Positions 22,241-34,897 of a DNA stretch of 64,000 nucleotides are shown here, piece by piece. The stretch is from Anthonomus grandis grandis (Eukaryota > Arthropoda > Insecta > Coleoptera > Curculionidae). How positions within the stretch are numbered: position 1 is the first letter of the stretch; each line of letters begins with the position of its first letter. Under the pieces are notes generated by a model. It worked only from the letters and a program-made list of their open reading frames with translations. It made no database searches and was not told the origin of the DNA. Made by a program: the position numbers and the translations under genes. The DNA is taken from NCBI RefSeq assembly GCF_022605725.1, contig NC_065564.1:8286698-8350697 (forward strand). The letters run 5' to 3'.

Positions 22241-23625
22241 AAAATATTTTAAAAAAAATTAAATTAACGTGTCAGGTGTCTTTAAAGTTTTTCCCATCGT
22301 ATTAATGAGACTAGCTGACCTAGAGGTTTCAAACTTGGACAGTGGCGTGCGCTCAAGTGTCTCCTACAAAACACACCAAGAATTTTCAAAAAATTTTTGT
22401 TCACTTTTGAGATATGGACAAGTATGTCCAGGAGGTCTAAATAAAATATTTGAAAAAAAATTTAATTAATTTGTCAAGTGTCTTGAAGGTTTTTCCGATT
22501 GTATTAATGAAACTAGCTGAGCTAGAGTTTTTAAACTTGGACAGTGACGTGCGCTCAAGTGTCCCCTATAAGACACATCAAGAATTTTCAAAAAAATGTT
22601 GTTAATTTTTGAGATACGGACAGTTATGTCCTGGCGGTCTAAATGAAATATTAAAAAAAAATTAAATTAACGTGTGAGGTGTCTCTAAAGTTTTTCCGAT
22701 TGTATTAATGAAACTAGCTGAGCTAGAGTTTTTAAGCTTGGACAGTGACATCCGCTCAAGTGTTCCCTATAGGACACTTCAAGAATTTTCAAAAAAATTT
22801 TGTTAATTTTTGAGATACGGACAGTTATGTCCTGGCGGTATAAATTAAAAAAAAAATTAAATTAACATGTCAGGTGTCTCTAAAGTTTTTCCGATTGTAT
22901 TAATGAAACTAGCTGAGCTAGAGTTTTTAAGCTTGGACAGTGACGTGCGCTCAAGTGTCCCCTATAGGACACTTCAAGAATTTTCAAAAAAATTTTGTTA
23001 ATTTTTGAGATACGGACAGTCATGTCCTGGCGGTATAAATTAAAAAAAAAAAAATTAAATTAACATGTCAGGTGTCTCTAAAGTTTTTCCGATTGTATTA
23101 ATGAAACTAGCTGAGCTAGACTTTTTAAGCTTGGACAGTGACGTGCGCTCAAGTGTCCCCTATAAGACACATCAAGAATTTTCAAAAAAATTTTGTTAAT
23201 TTTTGAGATACGGACAGTTATGTCCTGGCGGTATAAATAAAAAAAAAAAATTAAATTAACATGTCAGGTGTCTCTAAAGTATTTCCGATTGTATTAATGA
23301 AACTAGCTGAGCTAGAGTTTTTAAGCTTGGACAGTGACGTCCGCTCAAGTGTCCCCTATAGGACACTTTAAGAATTTTCAAAAAAATTTTGTTAATTTTT
23401 GAGATACGGACAGTTATGCCCTGGCGGTATAAATAAAATATTTAAAAAAAATTAAATAAACGTGTCAGGTGTCTTTAAAGTTTTTCCCATTGTTTTAATG
23501 AGACTACCTGACCTAGAGTTTTCAATCTTGAACAGTGGCGTGCGCTCAAGTGGCTCCTACAAAACACACCAAGAATTTTCAAAAAATTTTTGTTAATTTT
23601 TGAGATACGGACATTTATGTCCTGG
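22240..23625 (+). repeat. 200-bp satellite, array 8
   Basis: About seven monomers. The four between 22.66 and 23.45 kb are almost identical (TTGGACAGTGACGTGCGCTC) and slightly short (about 184-190 bp) because the A-rich linker before ATTAAATTAACATGTCAGG is reduced. This marks recent local amplification. Confidence 0.92.
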
Positions 23626-24065
23626 CCTATTTTATTTCAGGGAACTAAAACAGTTTTTTTGTTTTTTCGCTTTAGAATTTTTTATTTTATTCAAGGCTTT
23701 TGACTAATTTTTGTAGGTGATATTTTTTCATTTCAGACATGTCACATGATTTTTTGTTCATTACAGAAATTTAAAGTATTTTCCAGTGTTTCAGAGATTT
23801 GAAGTAGACGCCTTTTTAAATTATATTCCACGTCTCTTTTTTTTAATTTGCATAACTTTGTGGCATTTTTATCCAGGAACTTGATCGTATTTTTCAATTT
23901 AGTCCAGGCATTTGCCTCCCTTTTTTATTTTATTCAAAGAATTTAGTTTTTGATTATTTTTTATTTTGAAAGCTTTTCAGCTATTTAATATCATTTTCCA
24001 AATTTTCCTCCGGGTATTTACCGTAATTTTTGATTTTATTCTGGAGAAATTAAATAGTTTCTCAT
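23625..24065 (+). repeat. T-rich 31-33 bp repeat, block 10
   Basis: Degenerate T-rich units (TTTAGTCCAGGCATTTGCCT) between two 200-bp arrays, like the blocks at 1-6 kb. Confidence 0.7.
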
Positions 24066-26010
24066 GCGCCGGGTGTCTTAAAAGTTCTTTCCATTGTAGC
24101 AATAAAACAACCTGAGCTGGAGTTTTGAAACTAAGACAGTGGCGTACCCTCAAGTATCCCCTATAAGACACACCAAGAATTTTCAAAAAATTTCTGTTTA
24201 CTTTTGAGATATGGTCAGTTTTGTCCAGGCAGTGTAATTAAAATAATTTAATTAACGCGTCAGGTGTCTTGGAAGTTTTACCCATTATATCAATTAAACT
24301 AGCTGAGTTAGAGTTTTCAAACTAAAACAGTGGCGTGCGCTCAACTGTCCTCTATAAGACACACCAAGAATTTCCAAAAAAATTTTGTTGCTTTTTGAGA
24401 TATAGACAGTTTTGTCCAGGTGGTATAGTTAAAATAATAAAAAAAAATTAAATTAACGTATTAGGTGTCTTGAAAGTTTTGCCCATTGTGTCAATAACAC
24501 TAGCAAAGCAAGAGTTTTTAAACTTGGACAGTGGCGTGCGCTCAAGTGCCCCCTATAAGACTCACCAAGAATTTTTTTAAAAATTTTGTTAATTTTTGAG
24601 AAATAGACAGTTTTTCCTAGGCGGTATAGTTAAAATAATTTAAAAAAATTAATTAACATATCAGGTGTCTTGAAAGTTTTACCCACTATGTCAATGAAAC
24701 TAGTTGAGCTAGAGTTTTCAAACTTGGACAGTGGCGTGCGCTCAAGTGCCCCCTATAAGACACATCAAAAATTTTCAAAAAATTTTTGTTAATTTTTGAG
24801 ATATAGACAGTTTTGTCCAGGCGGTATAGTTAAAATAATTTAAAAAAATTAAATTAACGTATCAGGTGTTTTGCAAGTTTTACCCATTGTATCAATGAAA
24901 CTAGCTGAGCTAGAGTTTTCAAACTTGGACAGTGGCATGCGCTCAAGGGTTCCCTATAAGACACACCAAGAATTTTCAAAAAAACTTTGTTAATTTTTGA
25001 GATATGATCAGTTGTGTCCAGGCGGTATAATTAAAATAATTAAATGAACGTATCAGGTGTCTTGAAAGTTTTACCCATTGTGTCAATGAAACTAGTTGAG
25101 CTAGAGTTTTTAAACTTGGACAGTGGCGTGCGCTCAAGTGTCCGCTATAAGACACATCAAGAATTTTCAAAAAATGTTTGTTAATTTTTCAGATATGGAC
25201 AGTTATGTCCTGGAGGTCTAAATAAAATATTTAAAAAAAAATACATTAACGTGTAAGGTGTCTTCAAAGTTTTTCCCATTGTGCTAATTAAACTAGCTGA
25301 GCTAGAGTTTTCAATCTAAGACAGTGGCGTGCACTCAAGTGTCTCCTATAAGACACATCAAGAATTTCCAAAAAAATTTTGTTAATTTTTGAGATATAGA
25401 CAATTTTGTCCAGGCGGTATAGTTAAAATAATTGAAAAAAATTAAATTAACGCGTCAGGTGTCTTGGAAGTTTTACCCATTGTATCAATGAAACTAGTTG
25501 AGCTAAAGTTTTTAAACTTGGACAGTGGCGTGCGCTCAAGTGCCCCCTATAAGACACATCAAAAATTTCCAAAAAAATTTTGTTAATTTTTGAGATATAG
25601 ACAGTCTTGTCTAGGCGGTATAGTTAAAATAATTAAAAAAGAATTAAATGAACGTATCAGGTGTCTTAAAAGTTGTACCCATTGTGTCAATCAAACTAGC
25701 TGAGCTAGAGTTTTCAAACTAAGACAGTGACGTGCGCTCAAATGTCTCCTATAAGACACATCAAGAATTTCCAAAAAAATTTTGTTAATTTTTGAGATAT
25801 AGACAGTTTTGTCCAGGTAGTATAGTTAAAATAATTAAATTAACGTATCAGGTGACTTGAAAGTTTTACCCATTGTGCCAATGAAACTAGCTAAGCTAGA
25901 GTTTTCAAACTTTGACAGTGGCATGCGCTCAAGTGCCCCCTATAAGACACATCAAGAATTTCCAAAAAATTTTTGTTAATTTTTGAGATATGGATAATCT
26001 TGTCCAGTAC
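24065..26010 (+). repeat. 200-bp satellite, array 9
   Basis: About ten monomers of a subtype with ATTTTTGAGATATAGACAG and a TTTTACCCATTGTGTCAATG box, distinct from the ATACGGACAG subtype at 22.2-23.6 kb. The array ends at about 26010, the last of the family in this window. Confidence 0.92.
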
Positions 26011-26099
26011 ATTGTCGATGGTTTTATCGCAATTTTGAAGAACGTTAAAGCGTATTTATGAAACAAAAAATAGACACCCTTTATTAACACCCTTTTTCC

Positions 26100-26230
26100 A
26101 TCTATATAACTTATCTTTATCTCCGTCTTCATCATTACCTTCATCTTTACCATTACCTTCTTCTTTATCTTCGTGTTCATCATTAAGTTCATCTTCATAT
26201 TTACCTTCATCTCTTTTTCTTTTTCATCTT
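26100..26230 (+). repeat. Imperfect (ATCTTC)n/(TTCATC)n microsatellite
   Basis: Pyrimidine-rich hexamer and trimer run (CATCATTACCTTCATCTTTA and similar). On the minus strand it opens a Met/Lys-rich frame (25929-26210) that is an artefact of the repeat. Confidence 0.8.
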
Positions 26231-26870
26231 TTTTCTGTATTATGTAATTCTGTACGCATACATTTACATAGACAAAAATATTAAATTTATATACTTTATT
26301 GCAGGTATGTATTGTCTAGTCACTACAATATATGTAAGTACACTTTATTTTTTATAAATTGTTAAATAAAATAGGTTCTATTGACGTCCAAAGTGTCCAA
26401 AAGTCGCAAAAAATGTAAACAGTACACAAAATTTGAATTTCCCGCCAAGCTTTTGACAACGTCACTTATAAGGAACGATAAATGATACGACCACTGACCT
26501 CCTTAGGGCGAAATATATTTACACCACATTAACATAAACCGATCCTAACTCGTCGATATATAAACTTGACGTTCGTGACGTTCTACTGTTGCCATATCAA
26601 TTTAACCGCGTTGCACCAACGTCAAGTTTATAAATCCCACTTAAAACCACAAAAGCTTTTTATTAATTAATTCTTAACGGAGCCTCGGTCTCTCCTGTTA
26701 AAGTAAAGCTGCTAGTATGGATTTGTCCTGGACGTTTTGCTCCAGAAATGGAGGAGAGTCATGGACAATTTGCTGGCGTAACATCCATGACTGGAGTTGC
26801 ACCTCGAGGCAAATGGCTGAATATAAACTCTGGAATGGTTACCTAAGGAGTGTTTTATGCGGGATATTGT
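26230..26870. other. Unique DNA with an inverted repeat and a short open frame
   Basis: GC is higher than in the neighbouring repeats. An ATG at 26717 opens a 58-codon frame to a TAG at 26891-26893 that is unusually rich in Trp and Cys. I recognise no family and would not call it a gene on this evidence. Confidence 0.4.
26559..26632. repeat. Perfect 15-bp inverted repeat, 44-bp spacer
   Basis: TATAAACTTGACGTT (26559-26573) is the exact reverse complement of AACGTCAAGTTTATA (26618-26632). It could be the ends of a very short inverted-repeat element, a regulatory dyad or a cruciform. Confidence 0.8.
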
Positions 26871-28130
26871 CAGTCGGTTTGAGGGTATTTTAGGACAACA
26901 ACTTTCTGGTCTGAATTTTAATGATATCTGGGAAACTAATGGTTTTTCAAAAAAATCCTAGAAACATGAAATGAACACTTTATCTTCTCCTATTAAATAC
27001 ATTTTAAATTATTTATCTAGGTTTATTGCTAAAAAAGTTATAGCAATTTTTGTTAAGCAACTTGCTTAGATGCATCTATCGGGTCTAATATTCAGAAATA
27101 TCGGAAAAACTAATAATTTCTCAAAAAAATCTTTATTACATCAAATAAAGGTTTACCTTTTTCCTACCTAACACAACTTGATTTACCTTTCTATCTCTAA
27201 TAGCAAAAAAGTTACAAGAAATTAAGTGATTCAACAATTAAAAGTTCATGTGACCGGTCTAAATTTTGAAGATATCTCAAGAACTAATGATTTCTCAAAA
27301 AATTTATTAAAATACAAAATAAAGCTTCAACATTTGTCTATCCAACAGTGGTCAAACCATAATTTTACCTTAGTTAGCAAAAAAGTTACATCGATTTTTG
27401 TTGAACCACAATCTGAACTGCGTCTGCCTGACTAAAATTTTGCAAATATCTTAAAAACTACTGATTTCTCAAAAAAATTATAAGAACAATAAATGATTCC
27501 TGAGTATTTTTCCACCCAATGCAATTTAAATTATCTTTGTATCTACAACAGCAAAAAAGTTACAACAAATTTTGATAAGGAACAATCAGAAGTTCAAGTC
27601 ACAGGTATAAATTTTGAAGATATCTCAAAAACTAATAATTTTTCAAAAAATGTATTAAAATACTAAATAAAGCTTCAACATTTGTCTATCCAACAGTGGT
27701 GAAATCATAATTTTACCTAGGTTAGCAAAAAAGTTACATCGCTTTTTGTTGAACCACAATCTGAACTGCGCCTGTCTGACTAAAATTTTGCAAATATCTC
27801 AAAATCTAATGATTTCTCAAAAAATTTATAGAAATATTAAACGATTCTTTAAGAATTATCTACCCAATGCAATTAAAATTATTTTTATACCTATAACAGT
27901 AAAAAAGTTACAACAAATTTTGCTAAGCAACAAACAGAAGTTCAAGTGACGGGTCTAAATTTTGAAGATATCTTAAAAACTAATGATTTCTCCAAAAAAT
28001 TGTAGAAACAATATATGTAGCCTCAAATTTTGTCTATCGAACACCATTTAAATTATCTATTTAGCCATAATAGAAAAAAAGTAACAACAAATTTTGTCAC
28101 TCGACAATTCCAAATCCAACTATTAACACG
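26870..28130 (-). repeat. 174-bp satellite, reverse array
   Basis: About seven copies with a period near 175 bp. They are recognisable as the reverse complement of the array at 29.5-33.9 kb by GCAAAAAAGTTAC, TCTATCCAACA and GATATCTCAAAAACTAATGA. Copies are more diverged than in the plus array. Frames at 27226-27435 and 27746-27949 run through monomers. Confidence 0.88.
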
Positions 28131-28635
28131 ATTACAAACATTTCGTTTTTGATTTATGCCACCGAAATTCTGTATTAAATGCAAATAAATTGCCATATTG
28201 ATAAAAAATAAATCAATAAAACAAGCAACTCATTTATTAAAGCTTAAATACCAACATTTTCCTGTTAATATTTGATTTCGCTATATACGACCTTATGGTT
28301 AATTTAAATTTTCCATTGGCAATTTACCTCCTGTGCCGCATTCGATAATTTCTAATTAAAATTAATTACCTCAATTGTTTTATGGAGAAGGGTGGGGGAA
28401 GGGTCTATTTTAATTAGCTGCGCAGCTTTAGACTGATTTTCCATCGAAAAAGCGCAGCTTTTATGCGAGAAACAAAGAAAATAATATGGAAAATTAAATG
28501 TTGCATGGCGATGAAAATAATCATATGCACGTGTAGTCACGTTTAAGTGGCGTGTTATTGCCCTACAGATTATCAAGGAAATTGCTTTTATTATTAGGTT
28601 TTATAAGCACGCCAGTTCAAACAAGTGTTTGTGAT
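28130..28635. promoter_or_regulatory. Unique island, candidate conserved non-coding element
   Basis: Non-repetitive DNA between inverted satellite arrays. It carries three TAATTA homeodomain-type cores (28353, 28363, 28411), a 12-bp palindrome AGCTGCGCAGCT (28416-28427) and adjacent E-boxes CATATG-CACGTG (28522-28533). This fits an enhancer-like element, but no conservation data are available here. Confidence 0.35.
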
Positions 28636-29520
28636 AAAATTTTATAAAAAACTCCTGAAATTTGACATAATTTTTGAGAAAATCTTTTTGAGTCATATAT
28701 AAAAGTTATAGGATACTTTTTTCTGAACATTTTGGTACTAAATTTGTCGATCTACTACTATCAGTTTCTGAGATATCATAACTTCAATGAGATGCTGTCC
28801 TTGGAGGACCATGGGCTGAAAAAGTGAAGGCTCAGTAAGAGTCTTGATAACTCAAAAACTACTTAATGAATCTCCCTAAAGTAATAATAAAAGTTATAGA
28901 ATACTTCTTTCTGAACATTTTGGTACTTAATTTGTAGATTTACGATAACTAGTTTCTGAAATATCATAACTTCAATGAGATCCTCTCCTTGAGAGACTAT
29001 GGGCTGAAAAGGTGAAGGCTCAGTAAGAGTCCTGATAACTCAAAAATTTCTTAATGAATCTCTCTAAAGTATAAATAAAAGTTACAGAATACCTCTTTCT
29101 GAGCATTTTGGTACTTAATTTGTAGATTTACGATAACTAGTTTCTGAAATATCATAACTTCAATGAGATCCTCTCCTTGAGAGACTATGGGCTGAAAAGG
29201 TGAAGGCTCAGTAAGAGTCCTGATAACTCAAAAATTTCTTAATGAATCTCTCTAAAGTATAAATAAAAGTTACAGAATACCTCTTTCTAAACATTTTGGT
29301 ACTCAATTTGTAGATCTACGATAACTGGTTTCTGAGATATCATAACTTCAATGAGATGCTGTCCTTGGAGGACCATGGGCTGAAAAGGTGAGAGCTCAGT
29401 AAGAGTCTTGATAACTCAGAAACTTTTAACTGAACTTTTTTGAGGTATTAATGAAAGTTGTAAGGTATTTATTTCTGAGCATTTTGGTACCAAATTTGTA
29501 CTTCTAAGATGATAAGTGTT
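28635..29520 (+). repeat. 188-bp tandem repeat A, four copies
   Basis: Exact spacing of 188 bp between ATGGGCTGAAAA landmarks at 28811, 28999, 29187 and 29375. The two central copies are almost identical. Each has ATTTTGGTACTTAATTTGTA and TTTCTGAGATATCATAACTT. Confidence 0.92.
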
Positions 29521-32500
29521 TGAGGAAACTTCACTTTACATAGCTGATAGACCCGATTAATGCATTTCAGATTGTTGCTAAGCAAAATTTGCTGTAACTT
29601 TTTTGCTTTTATAGCTAAGAAGGTGATTTTAATACTTTTCAATAGGGAAAGGTCATAGGTCTATTTAGTGTTTTTATGATTTGGTTAAAAAAAATTTGGT
29701 TTTCGAGATATCTTCGAAGTTTTGACCGAACAGATGCAATTCAGGTTGTTCTTCAACATAAACCTATGTAACTTTTTTGCTATTTTATCTAGAAAGATGG
29801 TTTAAACAGTGTTAGGTAAAGAAAAATTAAAGGCTTATTTATTGTTCTTATGAATTTTTTGTGAAATTACTATTTCTTGCAAAATTTGCCCAATTTGGAC
29901 TAGGCAGACCCAATTGAGATTGCTGCTCGACAAAAACCGATGTAACGTCTTTGTTAATTTAGATAAAAATATCATTTAAACATTTTTGGATAGACAAGAA
30001 GTTAAGCTTTATTTAATGTTCTGACAAATTTTTTGAGAAAAATTTAATTTTTGAGTTATTTTCAAAATTATGACCCATCGCATGTACTTTTGATTGTTCC
30101 TTAAAGAAAATTGTTGTAACTTTTTTCCTATTAGAGTTAAAAAAATGATTTTAATGGCGTTGGGTACACAGAGAGTAAAGGGTTATTTAACGTTTTCATA
30201 ATTTTTTTCACAAACCATTAATTTTTGAGATATTTGTAAATTTAGACCCGACAGATGCAACTCAGATTGTTCCTTAACAAAATTTGCTGTACCTTTTTTG
30301 CTATTGAGGTTAGAAAAATAATTTTAATGGCGTTGGATAGACAGAAAGTAAAGGATTATTTATTGTTTCTATAATTTTTCTGACAAACTATTACTTTTTG
30401 AGATATCTTCGAAATTTAGACCCGACAGATGCAATTCAGATTATTCCTTAATAAAATTTGCTGTAACTTTTTTGCTAGTGAATCTAGAAAAATTATTTTA
30501 GTGGCGTTGGATACACAAAGGGTAAAGGGTTATTTAACGTTTTAATAGTTTTCTTGACAAACTATTACTTTTTGAGATATCTTGAAAATTTAGACGCGAC
30601 AGATGCTATTCAGATTGTTCCTTAACAAAATTTGCTGTAACTGTTTTGCTAGTAAATCTAGAAAAATGACTTTAGTGGCGTTGGATACACAAAAAGAAAA
30701 GGGTTATTTATTATTCTAATAATTTTTTTCACAAACCATTACTTTTTGAGATATCTTGAAAATTTAGACCCGACAGATGCAACTCAGATTGTTCCTTAAC
30801 AAAATTTGCTGTACCTTTTTTGCTATTGAGGTTAGAAAAATAATTTTAATGGCGTTGGATATACAGAAAGTAAAGGGTTATTTATTGTTTCTATAATTTT
30901 TCTGACAAACTATTACTTTTTGAGATATCTTCGAAATTTAGACCCGACAGATGCAATTCAGATTATTCCTTAATAAAATTTGCTGTAACTTTTTTGCTAG
31001 TGAATCTAGAAAAATTATTTTAGTGGCGTTGGATACACAAAGAGTGAAGGGTTATTTAATGTTTTTATAATTTTTTTGACAAACCATTACTTTTTAAGAT
31101 ATCTTGAAAATTTAAAACCGACAGATGCAATTCAGATTGTTCCTTAACAAAATTTGCTGTAACTTTTTTTCTAGTGAAGTTACAAAAATGATTCTAATGG
31201 CGTTGGATACACAAAGGGTAAAGGGTTATTTAATGTTTTTATAATTTTTTTGACAAACCATTACTTTTTGAGATATCTTGAAAATTTAAAACCGACAGAT
31301 GCAATTCAGATTGTTCCTTAACAAAATTTGCTGTAACTTTTTTTCTAGTGAAGTTACAAAAATGATTCTAATGGCGTTGGATACACAAATAGTAAAGGGT
31401 TATTTAATGTTTTTATAATTTTTTTGACAAACTATTACTTTTTGAGATATCTTGAAGATTTAAACACGACAGATGCAATTCAGATTGTTACCTAACAAAA
31501 TTTGCTGTAACTTTTTTGCTAGTGAAGATAGAAAAATGATTTTAGTGCCGTTGGATACACAAAGGATAAAGGGTTATTTAGTATTTTATTAATTTTTTTT
31601 GACAAACTATTACTTTTTGAGATATCTTGAAAATTTAGACCCGACAGATGCAATTGAGATTGTTCCTTAAAAACATTTGCTGTAGCTTTTTTGCTTGTGA
31701 AGCTAGAAAAATGATTTTAATGGCGTTAAATACACAAAAGGTAAAGGATTATTTAATGTTTTAATAGTTTTCTTGACAAACTATTACTTTTTGAAATATC
31801 TTGAAAATTTAGACCCGACAGATGCAACTCAGATTGTTCCTTAACAAAATTTGCTGTACCTTTTTTGCTATTGAGGTTAGAAAAATAACTTTCATGGCGT
31901 TGGATAGACAGAGAGTAAACGGTATTTTTTTGTTTTTATAATTTTTCTGACAAACTATTACTTTTTGAGATATCTTCGAAATTTAGACCCGACAGATGCA
32001 ATTCAGATTATTCCTTAATAAAATTTGCTGTAACTTTTTTGCTAGTAAATCTAGAAAAATGACTTTAGTGGCGTTGGATACACAAAAAGAAAAGGGTTAT
32101 TTATTATTCCAATAATTTTTTTCACAAACCATTACTTTTTGAGATATCTTGAAAATTTAGACCCGACAAATGCAACTCAGATTGTTCCTTAACAAAATTT
32201 GCTGTACCTTTTTTGTTATTGAGGTTAGAAAAATAATTTTAATGGCGTTGGATAGACAGAAAGTAAAGTTATTTAATGTTCCTATAATTTTTTTGACAAA
32301 CTATTACTTTTTGATATATCTTCGAAATTTAGACTCGACAGATGCTATTCAGATTGTTCCTTAACAAAATTTGCTATAACTTTTTTGCTACTAAAGTTAG
32401 AAAAATAATTTTAACGGTGCTAAATACCCAAAGAGTGAAGAGTTATTTAATGTTTTTATAATTTTTTTGACAAACTATTACTTTTTGAGATATCTTGAAA

Positions 32501-33870
32501 ATTTAGACCCGACAGATGCAATTCAGATTGTTCCTTAATAAAATTTGCTGTAACTTTTTTGCTAGTGAATCTAGAAAAATGATTTTAGTGGCGTTGGATA
32601 CACAAAGGGTAAAGGGTTATTTAATGTTTTAATAATTTTCTTGACAAACCATTAATTTTTGAGATATCTTGAAAATTTAGACCGAACAGATGCTATTCAA
32701 AGTGTTCCTTAACAAAATTGACTGTAACTTTTTTGCTATTAGAGTTAAAAACATGATTTTAATGGCGTTGGATGCGCAAAAAATAAAGGGTTATTTAATG
32801 TTTTTATAATTTTTTTGACAAACTATTACTTTTTGAGATATCTTGAAAATTTAGACCGAACAGATGCTATTTAAAGTGTTCCTTAACAAAATTGACTGTA
32901 ACTTTTTTGCTATTAGAGTTAAAAACATGATTTTAATGGCGTTGGATGCGCAAAAAATAAAGGGTTATTTAATGTATTTATAATTTTTTTGACAAACTAT
33001 TACTTTTTGAGATATCTTGAAAATTTAGACTCGATAGATGCAATTCAAAAGGTTCCTTAACAAAATTAACTGTAACTTTTTTGCTATTAGAGTTAAAAAC
33101 AATATTTTAATAGCGTTGGATGCACCAAGAGTAAAGGGTTTTTTAATGTATTTACAATTTTTTTGATAAACTATTACTTTTTGAGATATCTTGAAAATTT
33201 AGATCTGACAGATGCAATTCAGATTGTTCCTTAACAAAATTTGCTGTAACTTTTTTGCTAGTAAATCTAGAAAAATGACTTTAGTGGCGTTGGATACACA
33301 AAAAGAAAAGGGTTATTTATTATTCTAATAATTTTTTTGACAAACCATTACTTTTTGAGATATCTTGAAAATTTAAAACCGACAGATGCAATTCAGATTG
33401 TTCCTTAACAAAATTTGCTGTAACTTTTTTGCTAGTGAATTTAAAAAAATGATTTCAATGGCGTTGGATACACAAAGAGTAAAGGGTTATTTAATGTTTT
33501 TATAATTTTTTTGACAAACCATTACTTTTTGAGATATCTTGAAGATTTAGACCCGACAGATGCAATTCAGATTGTTACCTAACAAAATTTGCTGTAACTT
33601 TTTTGCTAGTGAAGATAGAAAAATGAATTTAATGGCGTTAGATACACAAAGGGTAAAGGGTTATTTAATGTTTTAATAATTTTCTTGATAAACCATTGCT
33701 TTTTGAGATATCTTAAAAATTTAGACTCGACAGATGCTATTCAGATCATTCCTTAACAAAATTTGCTACAAGTCTTTTGCTATTATAGTTAAAAGGATGA
33801 TTCCAATAGCGTTGGATAGACGAAAATTAAAGAAACATCTTTAATAACTTCCTCTCTAAGTAAAGATCCA
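29520..33870 (+). repeat. 174-bp satellite, main array
   Basis: About 25 copies with exact 174-bp spacing of CGACAGATGC at 30249, 30423, 30597, 30771 and 30945. The unit runs GACAGATGCAATTCAGATTG, AAATTTGCTGTAACTTTTTT, TGGCGTTGGATACACAAA, CTTTTTGAGATATCTTGAAA. Subtypes A, B, C repeat in order, giving a 522-bp higher-order unit at 30.25-31.1 kb. The small frame at 32170-32364 is a shadow. Confidence 0.95.
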
Positions 33871-34790
33871 TCTAATACTCCCGATCCAAATTAATTAACG
33901 CTTGCATCAACAAGCAAACCGACATGAAAACAAGGCTAAAAATGCTAAAATCACGGCTAAAATCGATTTATCTATTAAAAAAAACAACCGAGATTGCAGT
34001 GTTTTAATTTAGCGGCTCGCGCACAAAACTGGGTCGCAGCCCCATTATTAATTAAAAAAGTTTAATTAATTTTTTTTTCGCATGTTTCCCATGACCACAG
34101 GCCGCACTATTGGGGAATGAATTTCCGGGAACGGGTCCGGCTTCCACGTGCAAATTTCCAGTGGCATCCAGACGGGTTGCGGGGGGGTAGTTTTGCCATT
34201 AAACTTCCGCGTTAAAAATAGAAGGAAACGGGAAAAAAGAGGCTTTTTTGACCCACTGACCTTTTGTCATCCATGACACGGCCCTATCGATTTTGCAACT
34301 TTTCTCTTGTCGCTGAACGACGACCGAAGGGATGGACTTTAACGAGTTTTTCTGGACTTTTCGTATAAAATGATTATTAGAAAAAATAAGGGAGGTGCTG
34401 CCATCAGGGCTGAAAGCAGACTAAGGAGACCTCGGCTTTGCTCGGGTTACCTCTGAGCGTGGTGGCGGGGGAAGCCGATGCGCCGACGCACTAGACAGTT
34501 TCTCTATTTAATATTTGGAAGGCATAAAAACAATTTTATTAAGTAATTCCCAAAACCAATACTACGAAATGATCCGGTGGCCATTTCTGTACGTGAAATA
34601 CGAGAATCCCATAAGAACTTTATCCTTCGTTCGTGATGAAATTTGAAAGTTGACCCACTTTTCGGTTCGTAGAAACTTTTATTACCGGCAGATGCACTTA
34701 CGGTTTCTACGGTCGAGTGAGGAGGTACAATTGCTTTTAACTTCTTATTTGAGTGAAGTTTTATTTACTTTTCTACGGTTGATATTGTCT
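33870..34790. promoter_or_regulatory. Unique GC-richer island, candidate non-coding regulatory DNA
   Basis: Non-repetitive, with AATTAATTAACG, GTTTAATTAATT and a CCACGTGC E-box near 34155. A distinctly GC-rich cassette lies at 34385-34500, containing a doubled CTCGG motif and GCCGATGCGCCGACGC. No open frame of note was found. It may be an intronic or intergenic regulatory island or a remnant of another element. Confidence 0.35.
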
Positions 34791-34897
34791 TTAAATCATC
34801 ATATTGAAATTGTTCGCTTTTCTGTTGCAGTGTATTTTTTGCTTTACGTCAAGTATCTCTCTTTCTCTTAGAACATCGAGAGGCTAGCATTAGCATT

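Noticed and set aside
25929..26210. Met/Lys-rich 93-codon minus-strand frame
   Set aside because: Produced by the ATCTTC-type microsatellite and the end of a satellite monomer.
26717..26893. 58-codon Trp/Cys-rich frame in unique DNA
   Set aside because: Better composition than most, but short, unrecognised and without conservation data; mentioned only within the unique-region feature.
29520..33870. CRISPR-like regular spacing
   Set aside because: The whole 174-bp unit is repeated with no unique spacers, and the setting is eukaryotic satellite DNA.
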